64,000 nucleotides of DNA, taken from positions 330,935-394,934 of the forward strand of contig SWDS01000006.1 of the NCBI GenBank assembly GCA_005116745.1, in the 5' to 3' direction. The position numbers and the translations under genes were made by a program. Shown piece after piece: positions 8,301 to 17,432 of the stretch. The stretch is from Nitrospira sp. Its GTDB lineage: Bacteria; Nitrospirota; Nitrospiria; Nitrospirales; Nitrospiraceae. Positions within the stretch are counted from its first letter, which is position 1. The number at the start of each line of letters is the position of its first letter. Under the pieces are notes generated by a model. It was not told the origin of the DNA, did not search any database, and was given only the letters and a program-made list of their open reading frames with translations.

Positions 8301-9350
8301 TCAGAACCGGTAGAGAACGCCAAGACCCACGTTCGTATTGTGGTGCTGCGCACGCTCATGATCGGTGTGCAGGTTGCGGTTCGCCCGCTGGACCGTGAGC
8401 GTCAGAGCCGTATTGTCCGTGAGTTGATACAAAAGACGCCCGCTTCCCAGGAAGATGTTCTCGCCTCCCAGAAAATGATGATGGTCCTCGGGTATCCCGC
8501 TGGTAAAGTTGTTGCGTTCATAATGAAAGTCCAACTCCAATTCCAGATGCTCCGTCAAATCAGCTTCGAGGGCGACCGACGCGAAATGTTGGACGTAGGA
8601 ACCATCGTCATGAAGCTCTGGATTATGTCGACCCTCCGCCAACCCCCGCTCGTACTGATAGCCGACCACCACTCGCGCATGGTGCGTCATATGCCAAACC
8701 AAGCGTGGTCCGATCGCCCACAAGAACGTGTCTCGTTCAGCAAAAGGCTCGTTGAAACGCCGAATTCCGGCGCGTCCATATAATTGGACTTCAAAATGTT
8801 CGGAAAGACGTTTGTCAAATCTGACCGCTCCGATATGCGAGGTGACCCGCGCATCTTGTAACCCAGTAAGACCCTCACGCTCCACCTCGGTCTGTCCCAG
8901 CAACTGATCGGGGGCCGTAAAAAACCGCAACCGGATGGCGGTGCCGGGGTTGAAGGCATGAGCCCCTTCTAAATAAATACCGGTCTGACTGAATTCAGGA
9001 TTGACGGCGTAGACAAATCCTCTGGCTTTGATAGTGAACGCCGTCTGGCCCCAGGAATTGGGGATAAACTTCATCACGCGGAGGTTGGGTTCGAACACCA
9101 TGTCTTTGCCATGTCCGAAGGCCGAAGTATCCAAAACCGGTTGCGATGGATCGCCATCGAGGCTTGATCGGCGTGTGGCTGAAAAGAGAGTGGCATTGTC
9201 GGTGTAGAACAACGACCCGCCTCCGGTCGCGGACCATTCGGCCAAGACGAGGGATGGCGCGCTCAGCAGCAAAAGGCCCGCTACCATTAGCTTTACGAAA
9301 AATAAGCGATTTCGGAACCCGGAAAAAATGGGCGATAAGAAATGTGACAT
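8301..9350 (-). CDS. Outer-membrane beta-barrel protein
   Basis: A 349-residue protein with a signal peptide (hydrophobic core VKLMVAGLLLLSAP, cleavage near VLAEW). The rest consists of alternating amphipathic strands separated by polar loops, for example RVVVGYQYERG and LELELDFHYERN. It ends in a terminal strand closing on Phe (GVLYRF), the usual BAM recognition signal. A His/Asp-rich loop (PEDHHHF, DHERAQHHN) lies near the C-terminus. The family resembles capsule/exopolysaccharide or DUF481-like barrels, but I cannot decide. The substrate is unknown. Confidence 0.72.
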   Translation of the reverse strand: MSHFLSPIFSGFRNRLFFVKLMVAGLLLLSAPSLVLAEWSATGGGSLFYTDNATLFSATRRSSLDGDPSQPVLDTSAFGHGKDMVFEPNLRVMKFIPNSWGQTAFTIKARGFVYAVNPEFSQTGIYLEGAHAFNPGTAIRLRFFTAPDQLLGQTEVEREGLTGLQDARVTSHIGAVRFDKRLSEHFEVQLYGRAGIRRFNEPFAERDTFLWAIGPRLVWHMTHHARVVVGYQYERGLAEGRHNPELHDDGSYVQHFASVALEADLTEHLELELDFHYERNNFTSGIPEDHHHFLGGENIFLGSGRLLYQLTDNTALTLTVQRANRNLHTDHERAQHHNTNVGLGVLYRF

Positions 9351-9619
9351 TGTTAAATAAAGTTCGAGCTAAATCAGCTTACTGGTGAGGACCTGGCAGG
9401 GCTACCTAAATTACCTTGAACGCCCACCTACCGTTGTACCCCAAACAGTATCGCCTGATCGCGAATCAGCCGTCTTCTCCCTGACGAGTCCACCTCAGGC
9501 GCTAAAATTTCGGCAACTGTACAGTTAGCCTTATTCAATTTGCAAGGGATATTTATGGCTCATGTACAAAACGAACCGACGGGTCAATGATGCCCTCACG
9601 GCTGATAGAGAGCCAGGAG

Positions 9620-9961
9620 TCAGGGTTTCGCGCCCTTCTTTCCGAAGTATTCCTGTCGGCCGACGGCGACATCGGCGACATACATGAAACCGGAATGCCG
9701 TTCGAAGAGGGGGCGAAGGCCGGCAAGAATCGGCTCGACCTTTTCTTCCGGAACGACCGTGAGGATCATCTCGAGGCTTTCTTGCTCGCTGAACATGAAA
9801 TGCGCCTCCCGCACACCATGATGTCCCTTTCCAGAAATATTGCCGATGATCGTGTATCCGGAGGCCTGGACTCGGTCCAACAGCTCGGTCACGAATGCAC
9901 GATGCTCACCCGCGAGGATCACACGAACTTCTTTCATTGGATGCAAACTTGCCCTGCCCAT
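9620..9961 (-). CDS. PII-like signalling protein of the inorganic-carbon operon
   Basis: A protein of about 113 residues with a PII-like ferredoxin fold: KEVRVILAGEHRAFVTELLDRVQASGY, the T-loop region GKGHHGVREAHFMFSEQES, then MILTVVPEEKVEPILAGLRPLF. Such proteins are encoded beside DabAB and SulP bicarbonate transporters in other autotrophs and are thought to gate transport in response to adenylate nucleotides or bicarbonate. AAGGAG seven bases before the ATG at 9961 fixes the start. It lies 34 bases after dabA on the same strand, last gene of the operon. Confidence 0.78.
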   Translation of the reverse strand: MGRASLHPMKEVRVILAGEHRAFVTELLDRVQASGYTIIGNISGKGHHGVREAHFMFSEQESLEMILTVVPEEKVEPILAGLRPLFERHSGFMYVADVAVGRQEYFGKKGAKP

Positions 9962-9995
9962 CAAGACTCTCCTTTCCGGTGCCCGGTTCTTCCGG

Positions 9996-12900
9996 TCACG
10001 AAATCAGTGATGCCACGTTTGATGCGTCTTGTAAGATGCGAGTCCATTCTCCACTGGGTCGATATCGATACCAGGTCCTGTCCTCTGGATCGAGCACGAT
10101 GAGATGGACCCACTCGTTGTGATAATAGTGCTGAAGCACTTCGTGTCGGGCAATCAATTTCTCAATTCCCTTCCGTGGGGCTTCAACCATCGTCAATAAA
10201 CGCATCGGCTCGTGGTACGGCATCTCGCCGTTCATGACCGTCTGTCTGGCCAATCCAAGCCGGAGATCGCCCCAAGGGCCGGACATAATGCCGAACCGGC
10301 CCACCACGTTATGGTAGATCTTGCTGCTACTGCCATACACCTCGTTATCGACGGTGGAGAAATAATGTTCCATGTTGATCCATTGCGCCACAACCTGGGG
10401 CGCGGTAAGCAGCACCTCGAGGAAGCGATGGCTGGGATCTTCTTGATAGTCATACGAATGCATGAACACACGTCCCTTGAGATCTAGGCCTTTTGTCAAC
10501 CCACGGCGAGCCACCAAGAAGGTGGTGTTGCTTGAGAGCCCCCACTCTGGACGGACCTGACTCCAGTCGACACTTCGCTGGCATACATGGGCTGAAGCTT
10601 GCGAGTCAGTGAGGGCCGGTAGGAGTTCAGGGAATCGGCCGCACCGCTCTCGGCTGGCTAGCTGCGCGGCTTCTTTCAAATCTTCCTGCAGTCTCGCTAA
10701 GTCGGCGCGATGGGTGGGGGGCACATCTTCGAGGTCAAAAAGTTGTACGGCGTCGGTCGTCGTATCCATCTGTCCCGCAAGGAAATGCGTGTCGGATGGA
10801 ATGTCAACGCCGGTCTTCCTCAGCCGATCTCGGACAAGATGATTGTTGGCCATCATGGCCAGCACACGCGCATTGGGTTTGCCTTCATTGCCTCCACAGG
10901 CTCCGCAATCGAGGGCCGACTCATAGGGATTATTCTCCGACGTGCTGCCGTGGGCGCAGAACAGGACCAGGCGGGCAAAGTTCTTGGTCAGCCCCATCAT
11001 CCGCAGCGCAGTGTCGACAGTCAGCGTCTGTTCCTCCAGCGTAAACCCGGTTCTCGTTAGGCGTTCCTTGTATCGCGACGAAGCCCGTGGATTCAGGTCG
11101 TACTCTCGCTGCAAGGCCATGACGAAGGCGTCGAGTGCCTCTGTCTTCACGCCCACGCTCTCGGCTTCTGCGAGGAACAACGCGTCCTGTGGATGGGTCT
11201 CTTGAAGGGCCCGCTGTCGGAGTCCTTCAATGAGCGACGGCGTCATCCTGGCACTGCGCAATCCGAGGCGTTCCTGAAGCGCCCTCCGAATTAGTTCCTG
11301 TTGTTCGACCTTGAGCATCTCTCCAGTCTCGCTGGGTGACAGCTTGTCGACGGTGAGCGTCGTCGGGAGTAAGGGCACGAACTGTTGCCGAAACCAATTC
11401 GCAATCTGCCGGTAGAGAGATGGAAGGAGCGTCTTCCCGAAGATCGGAAGGCTGTAAAACCAACCAACCGATTCGACCATCACGTACGGTGTGATGACGT
11501 TTTCTTTCAGGTCATGCAGCAGTGTGTGCCCGGCATGGACCCACTTGGCCCAGGCCTGGTGCTTTGACACCTGGTGATCGAGGTAGCTGCGAGGTATTTC
11601 ACGAACTTCATTTTTTGCGCGCATGATGACCGGGAACTGTTCGGTGTCATGTTCCGTTCCCCACGCTCGGTAGCGGATGAAGGCGGCGAAGAAACCGGCA
11701 AAGCCGAAGGTCTCATGTGGCCCGACTGTTTCGAGGTAGCGACGAAACGGTTCCGACCGCACATCGATGCAGTAGACCGATTGAGAGTAGGGGCGAATAG
11801 GAGCGGCTGTATCCATCCTTCCTGCCCGAAGTCGGGAGGCGTCGATGAGTTGTCCGATCAGAGGGTCATGATAGCCAGCCTCAAAGGCCTTCAGCCAGAT
11901 TGGTCCATGGTCAGACTCCGGAAAGGCGTCGATCCATTCCATGGCTTGTTTGAGTTCATAAGCCGGGCTCTCCGCCAGCTGCTCACCTTCAATGCCCAGT
12001 GATCGGCCCAGCGTGAGGAGCCGACGTGCGGCACCACGCCGACTCGCAGCCTGCTGTCGGGGAACAACGTCGGTGCGGTAGCGGGCAAGCACCGTGCTCC
12101 AGCTTTGCCCCTTCCGATGAGCCAACCGATCAACTTCTTCGGCGTACAGGGCAGGCAAGTGGCCGGCGATCCGCTGTCGCCGCAGATAGTATTCTTCCGA
12201 ATAGTCGCGCATGTACGCGGTGATGTCTTCGAATCGTCCCTGAATGTCCAGATAGTCTCGACAGGCCGCCTGCACGAGCTCTCGCGCATACCACAAGCGG
12301 ATGGCCAGGAATTTCACCAGACCCACGGGGTGGGCTTGCTGCCACGGATAGTCTCGTTCCTCACCGCGCCATTTAATAAAGCCAGCCCAGCCAGGCAGGG
12401 CGGTCAATTGCAGCGACAAATAATCTTGCCGCAGTTCAACCGGAATGCCCAACATCTCTAAGCTCTCCAGCAGCACGTCTTCTGGATAATCGGGCAGCGC
12501 GGCGATCTTGCGCCGACTGTCGGCAATACCGAGCAGCGACCATTCTTGACTCGCCAGGCGCTTCCAGGCCTGGTAGAGACCTCCCTCACGATCGGGCATG
12601 GCCCAGGCGGCATGTCCCTCGTCGAGAAAGGCTGAGCACCACTTGATCATTTGGTCATTGATGCTCTGCACGATCGTGGTGCCGAGGGTGTCGTCACACC
12701 AGTGAGACAATGTCAGCCACCGACAAAGCGAGGACTGATTGTCAGTCACGACTTTTCGGATTCGCTCGTCCAGAGAAGAAGTCTCAAGGACGCGTTCCAA
12801 TTGGCGCGCAATGCGCTCAATTACATCCCTGTCGGGATCTTCCAGCTGATCATCGAGCGGCTCGCGTGCCGGCGAACAGAGTCCTTCTGTCAGACAGGCT

Positions 12901-13241
12901 CGCAACACGTCACCATGCGTGACCGTTCGCAAGCCGAGAGCGATCTGCTGATCCCCCGTTAGCGGCTGCAGGGCGGCATCCATATGCTCGGGGCGGACTC
13001 GACCGGAGGTCACGTAGGCTCGATACAGGTCGCTCGGGAGATAGCCGTCGCCGTTCAGAAACTGCTTGCCGCGTCGGACGGTCTCCTCAAAGGGAAGGTA
13101 TTCCAGGCTGTGGAGTGGATTGTGGTGAACGAAGGTCCGCATCGGCCAGTACTGCGCGATGACTTCGCCGGCGAGTCGAACCACGCCGCGCAATTCCATT
13201 CGTCTCGATTCAAGGTCCATCACATCGTTCACCGTTGCCAT
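9996..13241 (-). CDS. dabA: DabA/MpsB (DUF2309) inorganic-carbon transporter subunit
   Basis: About 1081 residues. DabA couples to a membrane cation-channel subunit and is thought to hydrate CO2 vectorially at a beta-carbonic-anhydrase-like zinc site. All four zinc-ligand positions known from Halothiobacillus DabA are seen: Cys491 and Asp493 in VYCIDVRSE, His764 in CAHGS and Cys779 in DCGAC, with the exact 15-residue His-to-Cys spacing. It is longer than the roughly 800-residue Halothiobacillus protein. The ATG at 13241 (MATVNDVMDL) overlaps the end of the preceding membrane gene by 13 bases and has a GAGG upstream; the longer frame to 13358 lies inside that gene. Soluble, membrane-associated. 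Confidence 0.93.
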   Translation of the reverse strand: MATVNDVMDLESRRMELRGVVRLAGEVIAQYWPMRTFVHHNPLHSLEYLPFEETVRRGKQFLNGDGYLPSDLYRAYVTSGRVRPEHMDAALQPLTGDQQIALGLRTVTHGDVLRACLTEGLCSPAREPLDDQLEDPDRDVIERIARQLERVLETSSLDERIRKVVTDNQSSLCRWLTLSHWCDDTLGTTIVQSINDQMIKWCSAFLDEGHAAWAMPDREGGLYQAWKRLASQEWSLLGIADSRRKIAALPDYPEDVLLESLEMLGIPVELRQDYLSLQLTALPGWAGFIKWRGEERDYPWQQAHPVGLVKFLAIRLWYARELVQAACRDYLDIQGRFEDITAYMRDYSEEYYLRRQRIAGHLPALYAEEVDRLAHRKGQSWSTVLARYRTDVVPRQQAASRRGAARRLLTLGRSLGIEGEQLAESPAYELKQAMEWIDAFPESDHGPIWLKAFEAGYHDPLIGQLIDASRLRAGRMDTAAPIRPYSQSVYCIDVRSEPFRRYLETVGPHETFGFAGFFAAFIRYRAWGTEHDTEQFPVIMRAKNEVREIPRSYLDHQVSKHQAWAKWVHAGHTLLHDLKENVITPYVMVESVGWFYSLPIFGKTLLPSLYRQIANWFRQQFVPLLPTTLTVDKLSPSETGEMLKVEQQELIRRALQERLGLRSARMTPSLIEGLRQRALQETHPQDALFLAEAESVGVKTEALDAFVMALQREYDLNPRASSRYKERLTRTGFTLEEQTLTVDTALRMMGLTKNFARLVLFCAHGSTSENNPYESALDCGACGGNEGKPNARVLAMMANNHLVRDRLRKTGVDIPSDTHFLAGQMDTTTDAVQLFDLEDVPPTHRADLARLQEDLKEAAQLASRERCGRFPELLPALTDSQASAHVCQRSVDWSQVRPEWGLSSNTTFLVARRGLTKGLDLKGRVFMHSYDYQEDPSHRFLEVLLTAPQVVAQWINMEHYFSTVDNEVYGSSSKIYHNVVGRFGIMSGPWGDLRLGLARQTVMNGEMPYHEPMRLLTMVEAPRKGIEKLIARHEVLQHYYHNEWVHLIVLDPEDRTWYRYRPSGEWTRILQDASNVASLIS

Positions 13242-14530
13242 ATGATGCCTCGAGAGAACGAGTCGGTCGGTTGTGTTGCCATGGTGGATGCAAACCAGTC
13301 GTTCGGGGCCAGTCCGAGCAGCGCCAATACCAAAATCGTGGCGACGAGTGCTCCCCATTCGCCCGGGACGACGTCGTGATGCCGTATGTCACTCCGTCTC
13401 ACGCCGAATAACAGCCGTTGGACGGCGCTCATGATGTACCAGGAGGCGGCCAGCCAGGCCGAAAGAATGATGAGGAGACCGAGCAGTGAAGGGATCGGTG
13501 AATGGAGCAGCAACCCCATCAAGCCTGCGAACACCCCGAAGGGTGGAAGGCCCATGGCCGCCAGCGCGAGCAGCGACAGCAGGACGCCATAGCTCGGCAT
13601 GGACGAAGCCAACCCGCTGATTGAGAGTGGATCCACATCATCCCCGTATCGTGTCCGGATGATTTGCCAGGCGATGAGCAATCCGCACGTGGCGAGACTG
13701 ATTGCTGCAACGAGTACGGCTGCGCGTGAGGTCGCCATGTGCGACATAGCGGCAAACCACCAGAGCACCGAGAAGAAGGAGAGACTGCCGTAGGATAACA
13801 TCAGTCGAACGCGTGTTTGTGCCAGCGCCTTAACTGCCCCATAGAGGGCGCCGGCCAAGGCAAAGAGGCTGACGAGACCGGTGATGGTGATAGGTATGGT
13901 CGGAAGTATCGCGACCATGAAGTGCAGGCCCACGGAAGGGAGAAGAACCGCAGCAAAAGACGGGAGGTTGCCCGGCAGGCGCGTGAGCGCCGTCAGATAC
14001 CCGGTATGGAACGGCAGGAGTGGGATGAGGACCACACAGGTCAGGAAGGCGGCTGAGGATGCTATCGGGGGATCGGTGAACGCGGTCATGATCACGCCCA
14101 AGCTGGCGAGGCCGAAGAGGCCAATGCCCCACCAGGAAATCGGCCACAGCGTCGTGTGATGGCGGACGAGCAAGCTGATCGTGGTCGCCAATAGGGCCAA
14201 CAAGAAGAAATGAGCGACCACACCGTGATGGACGATGACACCGATTCCAAGTCCTAGGCAAACCAAAGTCATCAGCCAGGACAGACGGTGGTCCCGATGA
14301 ACTGGTTGTCCTAGTAGTGAGATGGCGGCAGCTATCGGGAGGAGATACAGCAGCAAGGGACCTTCCGGCACGGCCACACCCGACGCCGCAATCGGGGCTA
14401 AGCTGAGGACGGACCAGAGCAGGCAGGATGTCTTGAGTTGGTGTGGGTCTCGACAGAATATTCGACCGGCCAGTGCGCCCATCAGTGGCACAGCAGTCGA
14501 GAGCCAGGGGAAAAGGTCGTGGCCCGTCAT
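13229..14530 (-). CDS. Second DabB-like proton/cation-translocating membrane subunit
   Basis: About 433 residues and very hydrophobic, with some 12-14 predicted membrane helices. It belongs to the NuoL/M/N antiporter superfamily by the pattern PFHTGYLTALTRLP, RVRLMLSYGSLSFFSVLWW and MGLPPFGVFAGLMGLL. Key charged positions appear weakened relative to complex I subunits. The ATG at 14530 shares ATGA with the stop of the larger NuoL-like gene upstream, so the two are translationally coupled. The C-terminus overlaps dabA. Most described DAB systems have one membrane subunit; here two precede DabA. It could instead be an accessory assembly or gating subunit. Confidence 0.8.
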   Translation of the reverse strand: MTGHDLFPWLSTAVPLMGALAGRIFCRDPHQLKTSCLLWSVLSLAPIAASGVAVPEGPLLLYLLPIAAAISLLGQPVHRDHRLSWLMTLVCLGLGIGVIVHHGVVAHFFLLALLATTISLLVRHHTTLWPISWWGIGLFGLASLGVIMTAFTDPPIASSAAFLTCVVLIPLLPFHTGYLTALTRLPGNLPSFAAVLLPSVGLHFMVAILPTIPITITGLVSLFALAGALYGAVKALAQTRVRLMLSYGSLSFFSVLWWFAAMSHMATSRAAVLVAAISLATCGLLIAWQIIRTRYGDDVDPLSISGLASSMPSYGVLLSLLALAAMGLPPFGVFAGLMGLLLHSPIPSLLGLLIILSAWLAASWYIMSAVQRLLFGVRRSDIRHHDVVPGEWGALVATILVLALLGLAPNDWFASTMATQPTDSFSRGIIWQR

Positions 14531-16242
14531 CGCGACCACCCCTGTTCCTGCTTATCGATCCAATGGACCACTCGCATAATGGCGCGTCCGGCGCGAGCGT
14601 ACAATTCGTCTACATAGAGTCGGTTCATGAGAGCCACGTAGAGTCGATTGCGAATACGATCGATCCAGGTCGGCATCCACACACGTCGCCCATGGGCTTT
14701 CATATAGAGGTAACACCAGCCGAGCATCGTCAGCCCGGTGGAACCGACGAGGATGAGGTCGAACAACCAGTCGGGAAGGTCCGCCGCTTTAAAATAAGAC
14801 GCCACTTCCGCGGGGTTCGGATAGAGGAAGGCCGTGAACGACTCGACGGCAAACAGATAGATGAAGATGACGAACAGCAAAGTCACCAACATGGTCGACG
14901 AGACTTTCCAGGATGCGACCGCCCGCAGTCGTGTGAGCGTCAAAATCGCTTGCGACGACGTGATCCAGATGAAGAAGAGGATGATGACAGTCCCCTGTGA
15001 TTCCAAGAGCGGAATATGCAGGACGCCATGTGTCACCAGCAGAATGAGCAGCGGGATGACCAGCGTCGTCGCGAACCCGGTTGACCAGGTGAGTCTGGAA
15101 AGTTGTCCCTCCTCATGATGCACCTGGTCGTGTTTCGTGTGGGGAAAGTGCGGCTCCAAACGGGCTTTCTGAATGACGTTTCCACAATTCAAGAACACCG
15201 TGGCCTTGAAGAGACCGTGAGCGATCAGATGGAACACAGCCAGTGAGAAGGCGCCCAATCCGCACTCCATGATCATGTAGCCCATTTGGCCGATCGTCGA
15301 AAGCCCGAGCGTCTTTTTGATGTCATTCTGCACCAGCATCATGGAGGCGCCGATGACCGCCGTCGCGGTACCGATCACAAAGGCCACATGCAGGGTGGTG
15401 GAACTCATGCCGAAGAGCGGCGCCAACCGATTAATCAAGAACCCGCCCGCATTGATGATGCCGGCATGCAGGAGGCCATGTACGGGGGTCGGGGCAAATA
15501 GCGAACTTGGTAACCACAAGTGGAGCGGGAACTGGACGGACTTGCCCATGGCCCCCACGAACATCAGTAACGTAATGGCCGTGGCGGCATCGATGTCCAT
15601 GCCGGGCCAGAGCGCAACCGTCGTGCGCGAGGCGGTCGCGCGTGCAAACAAGTCCGGCAGCTCGAGTGTACCGTACACTTGGTAGGCGAGGATGATTCCC
15701 ATCAGCAAGGCCATGTCGGCAAGGCGCAGGACAGTAAACGTCTTATACGCGCCCTCAAGGGTCGGGGTGTGGCTATGATTATGGGCCAGGAGGTAAAGCA
15801 GATAGCTCAGTAACTGCCAAAATAAAAACAGCATCATGAGATTCGAGCTCGACACCATGCAGATCAGCACAAAGTCCGTGAAACAGATCAACGCCAGATA
15901 TCGGCGGTAGTGGGGGTCCTGATACATGTAGTTCGTGGAATAGGAATAGATGATCAGGCTCACGGCTGAAATCAGCGTCATCATGACCCCGCTCAGCCGG
16001 TCGATATAGAAGCCAACGGGAATGGTCAATGAAGCGGCCGTAGCCGGGTTATAGAACCGGATGGATATCGGGCCGGAGGTTGTGACGAAGTAAAGCGTGG
16101 TAGCTGACCCGATACAGGCTATCCCTATCAGCCAAGCGGCAATCTTCGCGTGAGCATAACGAGTCGCGTCCTCGGCACAGAGCACGACCAGTGCGGCTAC
16201 AAGCGGGAGAAAGGGGACAAGCAGGAACACCCAGGTCAACAC
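14527..16242 (-). CDS. dabB: DabB/MpsA-type NuoL-like membrane subunit
   Basis: The product has about 571 residues from the GTG at 16242, which follows AGAGG; a longer frame to 16290 runs into a hairpin and is unlikely. It has the NuoL core: VGFYIDRLSGVMMTLISAVS, the YLLYLLAHNH region, MGKSVQFPLHLWLPSSLFAPTPVHGLLHAGIINAGGFL with the conserved Lys and His residues of the proton path, and VQNDIKKTLGLSTIGQMGYM. In DAB/Mps systems this subunit conducts H+ or Na+ to drive CO2/bicarbonate accumulation through DabA. It is the first gene of the operon. Confidence 0.88.
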   Translation of the reverse strand: MLTWVFLLVPFLPLVAALVVLCAEDATRYAHAKIAAWLIGIACIGSATTLYFVTTSGPISIRFYNPATAASLTIPVGFYIDRLSGVMMTLISAVSLIIYSYSTNYMYQDPHYRRYLALICFTDFVLICMVSSSNLMMLFLFWQLLSYLLYLLAHNHSHTPTLEGAYKTFTVLRLADMALLMGIILAYQVYGTLELPDLFARATASRTTVALWPGMDIDAATAITLLMFVGAMGKSVQFPLHLWLPSSLFAPTPVHGLLHAGIINAGGFLINRLAPLFGMSSTTLHVAFVIGTATAVIGASMMLVQNDIKKTLGLSTIGQMGYMIMECGLGAFSLAVFHLIAHGLFKATVFLNCGNVIQKARLEPHFPHTKHDQVHHEEGQLSRLTWSTGFATTLVIPLLILLVTHGVLHIPLLESQGTVIILFFIWITSSQAILTLTRLRAVASWKVSSTMLVTLLFVIFIYLFAVESFTAFLYPNPAEVASYFKAADLPDWLFDLILVGSTGLTMLGWCYLYMKAHGRRVWMPTWIDRIRNRLYVALMNRLYVDELYARAGRAIMRVVHWIDKQEQGWSR

Positions 16243-16260
16243 ACGATCGCCTCTTAGAAT

Positions 16261-16312
16261 AAAAAAGCCAACCGCAGTAGGACGATGCAAAATCGTCCCA
16301 GACGGTTGGCTT
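16261..16312 (-). terminator. Terminator-like hairpin in the dab operon leader (attenuator candidate)
   Basis: Read on the minus strand, AAGCCAACCG pairs with CGGTTGGCTT, an inner GACGAT pairs with ATCGTC, and the 3' arm runs straight into a T tract (six A on the plus strand, 16261-16266). This is a textbook intrinsic terminator. It lies only about 20 bases before the dabB start, with no minus-strand gene upstream, so a leader attenuator is the simplest reading. Confidence 0.65.
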
Positions 16313-16418
16313 GTACTGCGACCGGCCTCTCATGCGAACTGCCTGTCGCCCTACGGCCCAATGAGGGAAGAACCAGGCGTTCTGCCTATCCACAAGAAAT
16401 TGTGAGGATGGACAGCAT

Positions 16419-16440
16419 TGCCGTATTAGTAAATGCGGCA
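16419..16440. promoter_or_regulatory. Imperfect palindrome between divergent dab operon and mpsC
   Basis: TGCCG and CGGCA flank an AT-rich core (TATT...AAT). The size and T-N11-A-like core would fit a LysR-type (CbbR/CmpR) site, but no such regulator gene is nearby. Assigned by position only. Confidence 0.3.
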
Positions 16441-16571
16441 CCATGAATAATACGGTTCGGAGGACAACGTCAAGGTTCATCTCAAGCATTGGGTCTCTCA
16501 ACCATCAGAAGCCTGGGTCCTCAAAACCCAACTATCAGCCGGCGATGAAGAAGAAAGTGCCAAGACAACCC

Positions 16572-16600
16572 TTGTTCGGCTCATTATGCGACACTATAAT
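16572..16600 (+). promoter_or_regulatory. Sigma-70-type promoter of mpsC
   Basis: A perfect TATAAT (16595-16600) lies 17 bases after TTGTTC (16572-16577). It is about 16 bases before the ATG at 16617, which supports that start over an upstream in-frame ATG. Confidence 0.5.
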
Positions 16601-16616
16601 CGACCGGGAAGAACGT

Positions 16617-16958
16617 ATGGAAAACGCGATACGCAACGCGATTATCAAGTTTGAGCAGGAGTTTCTTGGGCGAGGGCCCGATGAGGTCCGAGCCTTTGTC
16701 GTGCGGGATTTGGTTGTGGCTCGGCTCAAGGGTGTGTTGACCCCAGCCGAACGGCAGCTGGCGAAAACCACAGAAGGCGTCGAGATGGTGAAGCGACTTC
16801 GGCAGAATTTGATCGCACAAGGTCGTGACAAGCTCTGTGAGCAAGTCAGCGAGATCACGGGAGCCAAAATTCTGGGGCTCTTCACGGATATCGATGTGCA
16901 ACTCGGAGAGCGGGTCTTCGTCTTTACGATGGATCGAGAGCTTCAGCATGGGAGATAA
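16617..16958 (+). CDS. mpsC: MpsC-like protein (DUF2294), copy 1
   Basis: This 113-residue protein is a full DUF2294/PF10057 domain: IIKFEQEFLGRGPDEVRAFVV, LKGVLTPAERQLAKTTEG, a helix around RQNLIAQGRDKL and the C-terminal GAKILGLFTDIDVQLGERVFVF. In Staphylococcus aureus the third gene of mpsABC encodes this domain next to the NuoL-like MpsA and DUF2309 MpsB. Its role is unclear; it is dispensable for CO2 uptake in some reports. Here it is divergent from the dab operon. The start is chosen from the promoter just upstream. Confidence 0.8.
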   Translation: MENAIRNAIIKFEQEFLGRGPDEVRAFVVRDLVVARLKGVLTPAERQLAKTTEGVEMVKRLRQNLIAQGRDKLCEQVSEITGAKILGLFTDIDVQLGERVFVFTMDRELQHGR

Positions 16959-17002
16959 CGAGTGCGCCGCTGACTCTTGTGAAAACCGGCGGCAAAGACG
17001 AT

Positions 17003-17200
17003 TCAGAAATCATGCCCGGCGTAGTTCGCATGGGTTCCAAGCCAACGCCCTTTCATAAGTTCTGACAAAGAGGCTTCTCTCTTCATCTCTTTCGCCGCTT
17101 TCTCGGCATCGTCGACGCCGTAGCCAACCTGTCGGACAGAAGGCAGCCGCTCGATCTGCTGAAAAAAGTAAGCCGGACCGGTTCGTGGCCGCACGAGCAT
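17003..17200 (-). CDS. Possible small hypothetical protein
   Basis: A 65-residue frame beginning MLVRPRTGPAYFFQQIERL with a charged helical C-terminal half (DDAEKAAKEMKREASLSELMKG). Two other minus-strand frames cover the same DNA, and no ribosome binding site stands out. It may be a real small protein or a decayed gene. The flanking DNA up to 17432 holds nothing else I recognise. Confidence 0.25.
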   Translation of the reverse strand: MLVRPRTGPAYFFQQIERLPSVRQVGYGVDDAEKAAKEMKREASLSELMKGRWLGTHANYAGHDF

Positions 17201-17432
17201 GCCACGGATTGGATTGGGTCTCCGCTGATACGCCGGAGCCACGAACGATCAGGGTGCAGCCGAATACCATTGCATGGGCAAGCGGGCATCAGATTCTTCG
17301 TGCGGCCGAAGTGGGCCGCGCATGAACGTCGAAACTGTCACCCGAATCGACATTCATCAGGTTCAGGCTGGCAAGTACTCAATCGTCCATGACGATGCCG
17401 TACCCACCGCATCGGCTTCCATGGCGCACGAG

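Noticed and set aside
13242-13358. Upstream extension of DabA
   Set aside because: It lies within the coding region of the preceding membrane protein and shows no DabA similarity.
16243-16290. ATG start of the NuoL-like gene at 16290
   Set aside because: It would place a terminator-like stem and its T tract inside the coding region. The GTG at 16242 has a ribosome site and fits the family start.
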